A stretch of 64,000 nt of DNA. It comes from Hygrophila difformis. Taxonomy: Eukaryota; Streptophyta; Magnoliopsida; Lamiales; Acanthaceae. The stretch lies in contig JAOANR010000010.1 of NCBI GenBank assembly GCA_030278955.1, positions 20,986,444-21,050,443 on the forward strand, given 5' to 3'. This document shows positions 1 through 11,484 of the stretch, piece by piece; the first letter of the stretch is position 1; each line of letters starts with the position of its first letter. Both the position numbers and the translations under genes were made by a program. The notes beneath the pieces were generated by a model. It saw nothing but the letters and a program-made list of their open reading frames with translations. It had not been told where the DNA came from and did no database searches.

Positions 1-1110
1 ACCCATACTTGTTTCGGGTTCATCATCACTGTCCGAATCCCATGTGCCAACGAAGCCTACTCCATAGTTTACACCATGTTCATCAGACTCCTTCTCATCT
101 TCCGAGTCACTAAATGTTACTTGATAGGATTTGCTGGACTCCTTTGGTCTGAGATTGGCACAGTCTTTTTTCATATGGCCTCTTTCCCCACATTCAAAGC
201 ATATGATCTCCTTGTCATCCTCAATCCTTGAAGATTTTGGTTTGATTTTGTCGAGATACTTCGACCCTTTCTGAGTGAATTTAGAGTTTGATGACCCGGC
301 ATCTTTCTTCATGGAGGAGTTGAATCTAGATCTACGGTTCTTGATGATCTGATTTAGTCTTTTGGACAGCATGGCCAGTTCTTCTTCGTCACTGAAGTCA
401 TCATGATTTTCTAGGGAGAAGTCTTCCTCTTCCTTGGTCGTGGATTTGAATGCCACTGGTTTGCTTTTGGTTCTGGGACAGTGATCCATTTCCCATGATT
501 GTAGGATTCCCATTAGTTCATCAACCTGCAATTTATCAAAGTCTTTGTATAGTTCAAGTGCTGCGACCTTTGCATTGAACCTTTCCGGAAGCGTCCCAAT
601 GATTTTTCCTACAATGTCCTGTTGAGAATACACTTTGCCAAGCTGAAGAGCTTGGTTGGTTAGATCACGGATACGACCAATATATTGGCCGACAGACTCA
701 TTATCATCCATAGAAATCTTATGAAATTGTGCATCAAGAGTAATGATTCTAGATTTCTTTACCGGAGCCATACCCTCGTAGGTATTGGCTAAAGTAGTCC
801 AGACATCGTATGCAATCTTACACCCAGCGATAAGTCTGTATTGATCTTTTGTGAGAGCATTGTGAATGGCATTCAGGGCTTTGGAGTTCTTTGAAGCGGC
901 AAGCTTCTCAGCAGCAGTCCATTCACTCCTTGGTTTGATGGTTTTTACACCGTCCTCTTCTTTTATTGGTGGATGGTATTGATTTTCTACTGCATCCCAA
1001 GCCCCTTCGTCCAAAGCAATGAGGAAAGCCTCCATTTGATCTTTCCAATATGCATAGTTTGATCCATCGAGCAATGGTGGTCTGGTTACAGATCCGCCTT
1101 GGTTTTCCAT
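1..1110 (-). CDS. Ty1/Copia retrotransposon gag (5' part of gag-pol, partial)
   Basis: An open frame of about 370 codons runs from an ATG at 1110 to the window edge, where it is cut. The first 100 residues contain the Copia gag start (LLDGSNYAYWKDQMEAFL), followed by a UBN2/gag-polypeptide core (AYDVWTTLANTYEG, residues ~105-120) and a C-terminal zinc knuckle of the CX2CX4HX4C type (CFECGERGHMKKDC). An acidic Ser/Asp-rich tail follows. Gag forms the virus-like particle that packages the element's RNA. The start was chosen because it lies ~35 bases downstream (on the minus strand) of a Met-tRNA primer site. No in-frame stop was seen in the blocks I translated. Protease, integrase, RT and RNase H would lie outside the window. 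Confidence 0.9.
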   Translation of the reverse strand, partial: MENQGGSVTRPPLLDGSNYAYWKDQMEAFLIALDEGAWDAVENQYHPPIKEEDGVKTIKPRSEWTAAEKLAASKNSKALNAIHNALTKDQYRLIAGCKIAYDVWTTLANTYEGMAPVKKSRIITLDAQFHKISMDDNESVGQYIGRIRDLTNQALQLGKVYSQQDIVGKIIGTLPERFNAKVAALELYKDFDKLQVDELMGILQSWEMDHCPRTKSKPVAFKSTTKEEEDFSLENHDDFSDEEELAMLSKRLNQIIKNRRSRFNSSMKKDAGSSNSKFTQKGSKYLDKIKPKSSRIEDDKEIICFECGERGHMKKDCANLRPKESSKSYQVTFSDSEDEKESDEHGVNYGVGFVGTWDSDSDDEPETSMG

Positions 1111-1145
1111 GCCTTTTATCTGGATCTCGCTTTCCAAAGCGTGTG

Positions 1146-1157
1146 GCTCTGATACCA
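1146..1157 (-). other. Primer-binding site, initiator Met-tRNA
   Basis: On the minus strand this reads TGGTATCAGAGC, the standard plant initiator-Met primer site. It lies two bases after the LTR end CCTAACA, which fixes the LTR/interior boundary of the Copia element. Confidence 0.9.
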
Positions 1158-1159
1158 AT

Positions 1160-2153
1160 TGTTAGGTCCTTTTGCGTGGATAACCAATTAAGTAGTCCTG
1201 AAAACTAGTTCAAGCACCTTTCGTGGACACGTTAAACAGTTTATGAAATAAAGCAGCGGAAAGTAAATAAACTGTGAAAATAAAGAACTCAAGGTTTGTT
1301 GACCCAGTTCGGCACAAGCCTACATCTGGGGGATACCAATCCAGGAGATTCACTAATTGTTTTGGTTTGATCCTCGATCACAACAATAGTGAATTGTTTC
1401 GCCCAACTCCAATCACCAAGCGGACTGAATTGTCAAACTAAGACACTCCCCCTGTCTTGGTGAAGATCTCCCCGACCTTGCTTCAATCCCTTGAAGGCTC
1501 CTCCTTCAAGTTTGCCCTTGGTCGAAACCTGTTGGCGACTCTCCTTGATCTTTTCAATTAAGCTCTTGAGTTGACGACTCCTCGAAGATCTTGGTTGAAT
1601 TCGTCTGTTTCAATCAAGCACACAGTGGCACATTATCGATCAATTCACCCGAGGAAGTGTTGATCGATTTTCTTCCTTCGAGATGATAGACTCACGAACA
1701 CGGAAGGAAGATAATTTTCTCTCTTCACAATAGCTTTCGATTGCACAGAAATTTCAGTGAATAATTCGTCGTTCTTCTTCTTCCCTTGGCAGTCCTATTT
1801 GAAGAGAGCAATATTTCCTCCATTCTAAGATAGAAGATTTTCTTTCCATAAATGCGCGGATCCTTAGAACGGAGTATCCCGGATTAAGGGATCTTGGTTT
1901 CCATCCTTCGTGTGCAAGATCCGGGCAGGGAATCAGCTAGCCGTTGGACGTAATACCATTGCAAATTCGCCAGCTTCGCTTCCCTTAAATAGTTTGTCGC
2001 CAGATGATGTGGTTGGTCCAACAAAGTAGTTCAGACATCGTTGTGAACACATTTGCTCAAAACTGGTTCCCAACAAAGCTAAAGTTTTTATGTATTTGTA
2101 TTTATTTGCTTTGGTGTAACCACTCAATTTTTATGGTGATACAACTCTTATCA
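1160..2153 (-). repeat. 5' LTR of the Copia element
   Basis: The inner boundary is firm: the minus strand ends CCTAACA next to the primer site. The outer boundary is a guess, placed where the minus strand reads TGATAAGAGTTG. The LTR contains a segment around 1300-1340 typical of Copia LTRs (an '...acccagttcggcac...' stretch). The short open frames in it are not coding. No target-site duplication can be checked because only one end of the element is in the window. Confidence 0.6.
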
Positions 2154-2671
2154 ATTCTATCTTAGCTTCTCTATGTTCTTCGGTTGTCATCATTATCATT
2201 AATTCCAATATGGCTTTCATGAGATTTTGTGGTACCACTGCTAAAATTTTCTGCATCCGCCTCTTGATCGATCTTTCCTCCTTCACCTAGCCTCCTATAT
2301 ATTGATGGGGTTTGGATAGAGTACTGAATGGGTGACATTCAACATGTGATGGCGTGCTGACCCGATGAGATGTGTGTGGTGGGTGTTAATGAGGTGTGTA
2401 CTGGGTATTTAATAGTATCTGGGTTGTATAAAAATACTCAATACATACAAAGCACTCTTTCAGCACATACAAAAAATTATTTCAGCACATGTTGATTTAG
2501 CTCTCAAACCAAATCCATATGGATAAGCTCTGGTTGAAAATTTGAATTGAATATGGATGGGAACTAAATTTATTTAATTGCGATATTTTCAATCCTCTTG
2601 TATGGAACACTCTTTTGTGTTTTTCTAATCCCTTTTTCAGCAACATATATTGCCAATAATGACAATAATAA
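2154..2671. other. No recognised feature
   Basis: AT-rich sequence between the Copia LTR and the viral-like block. A short open frame at 2497-2769 (minus) overlaps the end of the viral-like reading frame in another phase and shows no recognisable domain. Nothing else is supported. Confidence 0.4.
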
Positions 2672-3112
2672 TCATATACTTTTATTTTCAGCAACTCCTG
2701 GATTTGGCTTATCTTTAAGATAAGGGACATGTTCTTCCACAATATTTTCAGCTTCATCCTCTGCTTCATTTACTTCAGTAATGTCTGGGCCAAAAGTTCC
2801 TGTCATGAAAACTTGAGGATGGTTTTCTGATTCGGCCTCCGAAGAGATGGTTTCTTCTGATGAGCTTATCGAGTAGGACTCGGAATCTTCGCTGCTGCTG
2901 TCAGAATGTTTGCTCCTCTTGGAATATATGTTGGGAATGTTGTTGTGATGATAATCTTCTAAGATCCTGGAGATTGAATTTCCAGAGATCATCATCTGAT
3001 CTTGCGAAGAGCTGGTTCCGATATCCACCTGTTTTCCTTTTCCTATCTTTTTCCACTCTCTATCCCCATCCTTCTCGTCCCAATAGCATTGGGCTATGTC
3101 AAATTCTTTAGA
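2672..3112 (-). pseudogene. Endogenous pararetrovirus-like polyprotein fragment, Ser/acidic-rich region
   Basis: A minus-strand frame (open from 3028 to 2672, continuing upstream to about 3110) encodes a serine- and glutamate-rich segment beginning near SSSQDQMMISGNSI and containing a DSSSEDSESYSISSSEE run. It directly follows the coiled-coil region of the leftmost repeat unit, with a frame change near 3110. Only here does the viral-like reading frame continue past the point where the other four units jump to a new leader, so this is the original 3' continuation of the virus or retroelement. Acidic Ser-rich stretches occur in caulimovirid coat-protein precursors, but that assignment is inference. 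Protease and RT are not present nearby. Confidence 0.5.
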
Positions 3113-4186
3113 GGCTGAGTGGTCTGGTGTAGAATGGGTAGGAAGATTTTGGGTAAAAGGGTTGTATGGTTTAATATTTTGAGGCGGTGATAGTGGTGGC
3201 TTGGGTGGTCGTATATAAGGGGCGTATATGGATCGGGTTTTTCGGGCTCTTACTTTAGAATGTGGATTTGGGTTTTCAGGGAGTCCATTTCTTTTTTCTG
3301 TTGCTCAAAAAAGTGGAACAAGTTTGTCCCAGATGGACAAATCTCGTATTTCAGATCAAGCATCCGTTGCTCTAGGGTCTTGATGAGGCCAGCATGCTTG
3401 GACTTATTTTCTATTATGATCTGGTTCATCTTTGATTCCACCCGGTGTATTGAATTCCTCAAGCTTCCCAATACGCTGTTCTGTGCCAGTGCATTTTCAG
3501 TTTGCCAATTGACTATAGCTTCAATTTCATTATTTTTTCTTCTTTCTCCGGATGGTAGGACCTCATTGCTGGGTTCAATTTTTGGAGAGTGATTGACACC
3601 GCCTTTGACAAAAGGCTGAAGAGGAGGGAAATGGGCTTCCTTGTTGATATGAGCATCATGCATTTTTCTGGATGCTTTTCTGGTTTCTCTTTCTTTTCTT
3701 TGTTGACATGACTATTGTCGCTGTAGGAAACTAGATATTCATAGTTCCCCCTGGATTCTCCAAGCGACCCGATAGTAGGATCTCCCTGCATGTATCTTTC
3801 ATAGAATTCTTAATCTGGCCCCTTCTTTTTATTTTTCTTCTTGCCCTTGCTTTTTTTTTGTTCATCTTCGTCGATTATCTGACTTTGGAAGTCACACAAC
3901 CACAGTCTAAATCCCATGGGCAATGATTGTTAAAAGGATCACGGAACCAATGGATTTTCTTTCCTTCTTTGTCAAAGAACTTTATGCAGTCTTGTTATGC
4001 CATGGTTCTCTTACACTCCTTATTTATTGGACTCATCATCTAGATGGCTGGTAGAAAGCTCATGGCTACTGAATTGTCTGCCCGTTTGGTGATTATACCC
4101 TCGGAAGTCTGGATCAGCTCGACTGGTTCTCTATACTTCTCGTAGTTTGTTATCCATTAGTTTGGGAGGATTTTTGCCAACTCTCG
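3113..4186 (-). pseudogene. Viral-like unit 1: coiled-coil region plus 3' part of movement-protein frame
   Basis: This is the most 3' unit. It contains a coiled-coil/basic region (open 3663-3250, with NWQTENALAQNSVLGSL and EQRMLDLKYEICPSGTNLF) and, upstream on the minus strand (~3800-4186), remnants of the HWF.DPF.NHCPW Cys/His-rich stretch and of the C-terminal movement-protein frame. The movement-protein core, N-terminus and leader are missing. At ~4186 the sequence passes straight into the coiled coil of unit 2. Several frame breaks make it non-functional. Confidence 0.55.
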
Positions 4187-6003
4187 TGGATTTGGGTTTC
4201 CAGAAGGACAAATCTCGTATTTCAGATCAAGCATCCGTTGCTCTAGGGTCTTGATGAGGCCAACATGATTGGACTTGTTTTCTGTTATGATATGGTCCAT
4301 CTTTGATTCCACCCGGTGTATTGAATTCCTCAAGCTTCCTAATACGATGTTTTGTGCCAGTGCATTTTCAGTTTCCCAATTGAGTGTAGCTTCAATTTCA
4401 TAATTTTGTCTTCTTTCTCCAAATGGTAGGACCACATTGCTGGGTTCAATTTTTGGGGAGTGGTTGACACCGCCTTTGACAAAAGGCTGAAGCGAAGGGT
4501 GATGGACTTCGTCGTTGATATTAAGCATTATGATTTCTTCAGGATGCTTTGCTGGTTTCTCTTTCTTTTCTTTGTTGACATGAGTATTGTTGCTGGAGGA
4601 AACTAGATATTCATAGTTCCCCCTGGATTCTCCAAGCGGCCCGATGGTAGGATCTCCCTACATGTATCTTTCGTAGAATTCATGATCTGACCACTTCTTT
4701 TTGTTTTTCTTCTTGCCCTTACTTCTTTTTGGTTCATCTTCGTTCATTGTCTGACTTTGGCAGTCCCCACAATCACAGTCTAAATCTCATGGGCAATGAT
4801 TTTTAAAAGGATCACAGAACCAATGGATTCTCTTTCCTTCTTTGTCAAAGAACTTTATCCAGTCTTGTGGTGCCATGGTACTCCTGCACTCCTCATTTGT
4901 TGGACGCATCATCAGGAAGGCTGGTAGAAATGAGGTGGAATTCCTCCTTTTGTGCTTGGAATGATCGAAGCTTATGGCTACTGATTTGTCTGCCCGTTTG
5001 GTGATTATAGCCTCGGAAGTCTGGATCGGCTTGACTGGTTCTCTATACTTCTTGTAGTTTGTTATACATGAGTCAGGGAGGATTTTTGTCAACTCCTGTA
5101 TGGAGATCAGCTTCGGAGTATGAATGCATATTGCAAGACCCGACTTGAAATCTACATTAATGTGTAGAACTTCATCTCCCCCTGGAAGTGTAATATCCAT
5201 TGCATGGTTTTGTACTCGCCAAGCCATTTGGCAGTGTTGCATTGCCTGTACTGCATCTTTGGTTTGGGGTGCACCTTGAATTTGGAGTTGTACCTTTAAG
5301 GCTTCTAACAGATATAGATCTCGCAGCGACATGTTAAAGTTTGGAAACAATTTGACAAAGACAGTCCCAGCATTTAGGGTTGTTTCGATGGTACCCAAGT
5401 TAGCATGTTGGAAGTCTAAGTACCTTGTAGGTAACAACCCAATCCGGCCTGTTATGGGCAGGCCTTTTCTCCCGTGTTATGATAGGGCAAGCTTTAGAGC
5501 ACCGATGTGGAGATGAGTATATCCCTGGGAAAGCCATTGACGTGGGATTCCGGTGGTATTGCTTCTAAAGTGACAAATTGTTCTTGAGAAGTGGCTGGGA
5601 TGAGGTGTTGATCTATCTTTGAAGCAGCAATGTATTCCTTCACTCCTCGATGACGGTGTTGGACAAGAGATTTGATGTGTGTCCAAGTGCCAAGGGATTT
5701 ATTGGCGAAAGCAGAATAAGGATTTATCAAAGGAAAATCGATATCTGAAACTTTGGATTCATCAGGTTGGACATCAACTTCATACAGATAATCATATCTC
5801 TTGGATAGGGTTTTGAGTGATGGTGGTGAAAGTGGTTTTTGGGAAATTGTGGATAAGCGTTGGAAAGGAACAGTGGAAGAGCTTTCCGCAGACATGGTGG
5901 AGAAAAACAAAACAAAGATTATTTTTAAGGAGTGGACAAAATGTTACGAACAGACACAATCGACAGCATTACTATGTCCCCTTGAACCGCACTTGAATGG
6001 ACT
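4187..6003 (-). pseudogene. Viral-like unit 2: leader, 30K-type movement protein, coiled coil
   Basis: This is the best-preserved unit. On the minus strand the movement-protein N-terminus starts at ATG 5895 (MSAESSSTVPFQ), open to 5494. The core is open 5437-4787 (RYLDFQHANLGTIETTLNAG, then HAMDITLPGGDEVLHINVD), and a basic Lys-rich linker and coiled coil follow (4528-4187). The core resembles the 30K-superfamily movement proteins of Caulimoviridae, which bind nucleic acid and modify plasmodesmata. A stop and phase change near 5490-5440 separate N-terminus and core. In this unit the coiled coil is fused at CPSG to a stretch (NPRELAKILPN) that belongs to the movement-protein C-terminal part, marking an internal deletion of about 1.1 kb. 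Family assignment is by motif memory, not by search. Confidence 0.6.
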
Positions 6004-8008
6004 GGCTGAGTGGTCTGATGTAGAATGGGTAGGAGATTTTGGGTAAAAGGATTGTATGGTTTAATATTTTGAGGTAGGTGATAGTGGTGGCTTGGGTGGT
6101 CGTATATGAGGGGCATATATGGATCGGGTTTTTTGGGTTCTTGCTTTAGAAGGTGGATTTTGTTTTTCAGGGAGTCCATTTCTTTTTTCTGTTCCTCGAA
6201 AAAGTGGAACAAGTTTGTCTCTGATGGACAAATCTCGTATTTCAGATCAAGCATCCGTTGCTCTAGGGTCTTGATGAGGCAAGCATGCTTGGACTTGTTT
6301 TCTGTTATGATCTGGTCCATCTTAGATACTACCCGTTGTATTGAATTCCTCAAGCTTCCTAATACGCTGTTTTGTGCCAGTGCATTTTCAGTTTGCCAAT
6401 TGAGTGTAGCTTCAATTTCATTATTTTGTCTTCTTTCTTCGAATGGTAGGACCTCATTGCTGGGTTCAATTTTTGGGGAGTGATTGACACCGCCTTTGAC
6501 AAAAGGCTGAAGCGGAGGGAAATGGGCTTCGTCGTTGATATGGAGCATCATGATTTCTTCTGGATGCTTTGCTGATTTTTTTTTGTTTTCTTGACATGAG
6601 TATTGTTTCTGTAAGAAACTAGATACTCAAAGTTTCCCCTGGATTCTCCAAGCGGCCCGATGGTAGGATCTCCCTACATGTATCTTTTGTAGAATTCATG
6701 ATATGACCCCTTCCTTTTGTTTTTCTTCTTTCCCTTGCTTCTTTTTGGTTCATCTTCGTCAATTGTCTGACATTGGCAGTCCACACAATCACAGTCTAAA
6801 TCCCATGGCAAAGATTTTTAAAAGTATCACGGAACCAATGGATTCTCTTTCCTTCTTTGTCAAAGAACTTTATCTAGTCTTGTTGTGCCATGGTTCATCC
6901 TGCACTCCTCATTTTTTGGACTCATCATCTGGATGGCTGGTAGAAATGAGGTGGAATTCCTCCTTTTGTGCTTGGAATGTTGCTTATGGCTACTGATTTG
7001 TCCGCCCGTTGGTGATTATAGCCTTGGATATCTGGATCGGCTCCTCTGGTTCTCTATACTTCTCATAGTTTGAATCCATGAGTCTGGGAGGATTTTTGCC
7101 AACTCTTATATGGAGATCAGCTTCAAAGTATGAATGCATGTTGCAAGACCCAACTTGGAATCTATATTAATGTGTAGAACTTCATCTCCCCCTGGAAGTG
7201 TAAGATCCATTGCATTGTTTTCCACTCGCTAGGCCATTTGGCAATCTACCTGTACTGCATCTTTCGTTTGAGGTGCACAATGGATTTGGAGTTGTACCTT
7301 CAGGGCTTCTAACAGATATGGATCTCGCAGCGATATGTTAAAATTTGGAAACAAAGTAACAACGACAGTCCCATCATTTAGGGTTGTTTCGATGTTACCC
7401 AAGTTAGTACGCTGGAAGTCTAAGTACCTTGTAGGTAACAACCCAATCCGGACTGTTACGGGCATGCCTTTTCTCCCGTGTTATGATAGAGCAAGCTTTA
7501 GAGCACCGATGTGGAGATGAGTATATCCCTGGAAAGCCATTGACGTGGGAATTCCGGTGGTATTGCTTTTAAAGTGACAAATTGTTCTTTAGAAGTGGCT
7601 GGGATGAGGTGTTGATCTAGCTTTTAAGCAGCAATGTATTCCTTCACTCCTCGAGGACGGTGTTGGAAAAGAGATTTGATGTGTGTCCAAGTACCAAGGG
7701 ATTTCTTGGCGAAAGCAGAATAAGGATTTATTAAAATAAGATCGGTATCTGAAACTTTGGATTCATCAGGTAGGACATCAACTTTATATAGATAATCATA
7801 TGTCTTGGACAAGGTTTTGAGTGATGGTGGTGAAAGTGGTTTTTGTGAAATTTTGGATAAGGGTTGGAAAGGAACAGTGGAAGAGCTTTCCGTAGACATG
7901 GTGGAGAAAAACAAATAAAAATTATTTTTAAAAGGAGTGGACACAATGTGATGAACAGACACAATAGACAACATTACTATGTCCCCTTGAACCGCACTTG
8001 AATTGACT
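6004..8008 (-). pseudogene. Viral-like unit 3: leader, movement protein, coiled coil
   Basis: Full-length unit of 2005 bp. The movement-protein start is at 7899 (MSTESSS); its N-terminal frame stops after KEYIAA at ~7624, where unit 2 reads Ser instead. The core (7465-7229) is truncated by frame breaks. The coiled-coil frame is open 6551-5925 and runs across the junction into the leader of unit 2. Unit 4 shares the KEYIAA stop, so the two descend from one damaged copy. Confidence 0.6.
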
Positions 8009-10023
8009 GGCTGAGTGGTCTGATGTAGAATGGGTAGGAGATTTTGGGTAAAAGGATTGTATGGTTTAATATTTTGAGGTAGGTGATAGTGGTGGCTTGG
8101 GTGGTCGTATATGAGGGGCATATACGGATCGGGTTTTTTGGGTTCTTGCTTTAGAAGGTGGATTTTGTTTTTCAGGGAGTCCATTTCTTTTTTTTGTTGC
8201 TCGAAAAAGTGGAACAAGTTTGTCCCTGATGGACAAATCTCGTATTTCAGATCAAGCATCCGTTGCTCTAGGGTCTTGATGAGGCAAGCATGCTTGGACT
8301 TGTTTTCTGTTATGATCTGGTCCATCTTAGATACTACCCGTTGTATTGAATTCCTCAAGCTTCCTAATACGCTGTTTTGTGCCAGTGCATTTTCAGTTTG
8401 CCAATTGAGTGTAGCTTCAATTTCATTATTTTCTCTTCTTTCTTCGAATTGTAGGACCTCATTGCTGGGTTCAACTTTTGGGGAGTGATTCACACCGCCT
8501 TTGACAAAAGGCTGAAGCGGAGGGAAATGGGCTTCGTCGTTGATATGGAGCATCATGATTTCTTCTGGATGCTTTGCTGGTTTTTTTTTTGTTTTCTTTG
8601 TTGACATGAGTATTGTTTCTGTAAGAAACTAGATACTCAAAGTTTCCCCTGGATTCTCCAAGCGGCCTGATGATAGGATCTCCCTACATGTATCTTTCGT
8701 AGAATTCATGATATGACCCCTTCTTTTTGTTTTTCTTCTTTCCCTTGCTTCTTTTTGGTTCATCTTTGTCGATTGTCTGACATTGGCAGTCCACACAATC
8801 ACAGTCTAAATCCCATGGCAAAGATTTTTAAAAGTATCACGGAACTAATGGATTCTCTTTCCTTCAATGTCAAAGAACTTTATCCAGTCTTGTTGTGCCA
8901 TGGTTCATCCAGCACTCCTCATTTGTTGGACTCATCATCTGGATGGCTGGTAGAAATGAGGTGGAATTCCTCCTTTTGTGCTTGGAATGATCAAAGCTTA
9001 TGGCTATTGATTTGTCTGCCCGTTGGTGATTATAGCCTCGGATATCTGGATTGGCTCGACTGGTTCTCTATACTTCTCATAGTTTGTTATATATGCGTCT
9101 GGGAGGATTTTTGCCAACTCTTATATGGAGATCAGCTTCAAAGTATGAATGCATGTTGCAAGACCCAACTTGGAATCTATATTAATGTGTAGAACTTCAT
9201 CTCCCCCTGGAAGTGTAAGATCCATTGCATTGTTTTCTACTCGCTAGGCCATTTGGCAATCTACCTGTACTGCATCTTTCGTTTGAGGTGCACAATGGAT
9301 TTGGAGTTGTACCTTCAGGGCTTCTAACAGAGATGGATCTCGCAGCGCCATGTTAAAATTTGGAAACAAAGTAACAACGACAGTCCCAGCATTTAGGGTT
9401 GTTTCGATGTTACCCAAGTTAGCACGCTGGAAGTCTAAGTACCTTGTAGGTAACAACCCAATCCGGACTATTACGGGCATGCCTTTTCTCCCGTGTTATG
9501 ATAGAGCAAGCTTTAGAGCACTGATGTGGAGATAGGTATATCCCTGGAAAGCCATTGACATGGGAATTCTGGTGGTATTGCTTTTAAAGTGACAAATTGT
9601 TCTTTAGAAGTGGCTGGGATGAGGTGTTGATCTAGCTTTTAAGCAGCAATGTATTCCTTCACTCCTCGAGGATGGTGTTGGAAAAGAGATTTGATGTGTG
9701 TCCAAGTACAAGGGGATTTCTTGGCGAAAGCAGAATAAGGATTTATTAAAAGAAGATCGGTATCTGAAACTTTGGATTCATCAGGTAGGACATCAACTTT
9801 ATACAGATAATCATATGTCTTGGACAGGGTTTTGAGTGATGGTGGTGAAAGTGGTTTTTGTGAAATTTCGGATAAGGGTTGGAAAGGAATAGTGGAAGAG
9901 CTTTCCGTAGACATGGTGGAGAAAAACAAATAAAAATTATTTTTAAAAGGAGTGGACACAATGTGATGAACAGATATAATAGACAACATTACTATGTCCC
10001 CTTGAACCGCACTTGAATAGACT
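8009..10023 (-). pseudogene. Viral-like unit 4: leader, movement protein, coiled coil
   Basis: Full-length unit of 2015 bp, very similar to unit 3. The movement-protein start is at 9914, its N-terminal frame stops at ~9639, and a core fragment lies at 9480-9244. The coiled-coil frame starts at 8607 and stays open through the unit junction at 8009 into the movement-protein N-terminus of unit 3, ending at 7624, so a 327-codon chimeric frame spans two units. Whether any of it is expressed cannot be told from sequence. Confidence 0.6.
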
Positions 10024-11484
10024 GGCTGAGTGGTCTGATGTGGAATGGGTAGGAGATTTTGGGTAAAATGATTGTATGGTTTAATATTTTTAGGTTGGTG
10101 ATAGTGGTGGCTTGGGTGGTCGTATATGAGGGGCATATATGGATCTGGTTTTTTTGTTTTCTTGCTTTAGAAGGTGGATTTGGGTTTTTAGGGAGTCCAT
10201 TTCTTTTTTATGTTGCTCGAAAAAGTGGAAAAAGTTTGTCCCAGATGGACAAATCTCGTATTTCAGATCAAGCATCCGTTGCTCTAGGGTCTTGATGAGG
10301 CCGGCATGCTTGGACTTGTTTTTTGTTATGATCTGGTCCATCTTTGATTCCACCCGGTGTATTGAATTCCTCAAGCTTCCTAATACGTTTTTTTGTGCCA
10401 GTGCATTTTCAGTTTGCCAATTGAGTGTAGCTTCAATTTCATTATTTTGTCTTCTTTCTCCGAATGGTAGGACCACATTGCTGGGTTCAATTTTTGGGGA
10501 GTGATTGACACCGCCTTTGAAGAAAGGCTGAAGCGGAGGGAAATGGGCTTCGTCGTTGATATGGAGCATCATGATTTCTTCTGGATGCTTTGCTGGTTTC
10601 TCTTTCTTTTCTTTGTTGACATGAGTGTTATTGTTGTAGGAAACTAGATATTCATAGTCCCCCCTGGATTCTCCAAGCGGCCCGATGGTAGGATCTCCCT
10701 ACATGTATCTTTTGTAGAATTCATGATCTGACCCCTTCTTTTTGTTTTTCTTCTTTCCCTTGTTTCTTTTTGGTTCATCTTTGTCGATTGTCTGACTTTG
10801 GCAGTCCACACAATCACAGTCTAAATCCCATGGGCAATGATTTATAAAAGGATCACGGAACCAATGGATTATCTTTCCTTCATTGTCAAAGAACTTTATC
10901 CAGCCTTGTTGTGCCATGGTACTCTTGCACTCCTCATTTGTTGGACTCATCATCTGGATGGCTGGTATAAATGAGGTGGAATTCCTCTTTTTGTGCTTGG
11001 AATGATCAAAGCTCATGGCTACTGTTTTGTCTGCCCGTTTGGAGATTATAGCCTCGGAAGTCTGGATCGGTTCGACTGGTTCTCTATACTTCTCGTAGTT
11101 TGTTATCCATGTGTCTGGGAGGACTTTTCCCAACTCCTGTACGGGGATCAACTTCGGAGTATGAATGCATGTTGCACGACCCGACTTGGAATCTATATTA
11201 ATGTGTAAAACTTCATCTTCCCCTGGAAGTGTAAGATCCATTGCATGGTTTTGTACTCGCCAAGCCATTTGGCAGTGTACCTATACTGCATCTTTGGTTT
11301 GGGGTGCACCTTGGATTTGGAGTTGTACCTTCAGGGCTTCTAACAGATATGGATCTCGCAGCGACATGTTAAAGTTTGGAAATAAAGTAACAAAGACAGT
11401 TCCAGCATTTAGGGTTGTTTCGATGTTACCCAAGTTAGCATGCTGGAAGTCTAAGTACCTTGTAGGTAACAACCCAATCCGGGC
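10024..11484 (-). pseudogene. Viral-like unit 5: 5'-truncated movement protein and coiled coil
   Basis: Most 5' unit. The movement-protein core starts at the truncated edge (~11485; RYLDFQHANLGNIETTLNAG near 11470). A second frame, 11268-10699, runs from MAWRVQNHAMDLTLPG through the Cys/His-rich segment (HWFRDPF.NHCPWDLDCDC) to a Lys-rich basic stretch. The coiled-coil frame is 10572-10090. Compared with units 2-4 it lacks the leader and about the first 440 bases of the movement protein. Confidence 0.6.

Larger units (their letters stand above)
3113..11484 (-). repeat. Head-to-tail array of ~2.0 kb endogenous pararetrovirus-like units
   Basis: The same landmarks recur in one orientation. A coiled-coil block occurs near 3350, 4215, 6238, 8243 and 10258. 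A movement-protein core occurs near 5431, 7432, 9447 and 11462. A movement-protein start codon lies at 5895, 7899 and 9914. The period is 2004-2015 bp except for one internally deleted unit. The junction between units is the same in every case (just left of GGCTGAGTGG at 6004, 8009 and 10024; the unrearranged continuation is at 3113). One duplication followed by unequal exchange fits best. The right end at ~11485 is abrupt. Confidence 0.85.

Noticed and set aside
1933..2127. 64-codon frame in the Copia LTR
   Set aside because: Within an LTR, no domain, no homologous frame elsewhere in the window.
3113..11484. 2-kb repeats interpreted as LTRs of one retrotransposon
   Set aside because: More than two copies, head-to-tail without interior between them, and they encode a movement-protein region; no TG...CA ends, primer site or polypurine tract at the junctions.
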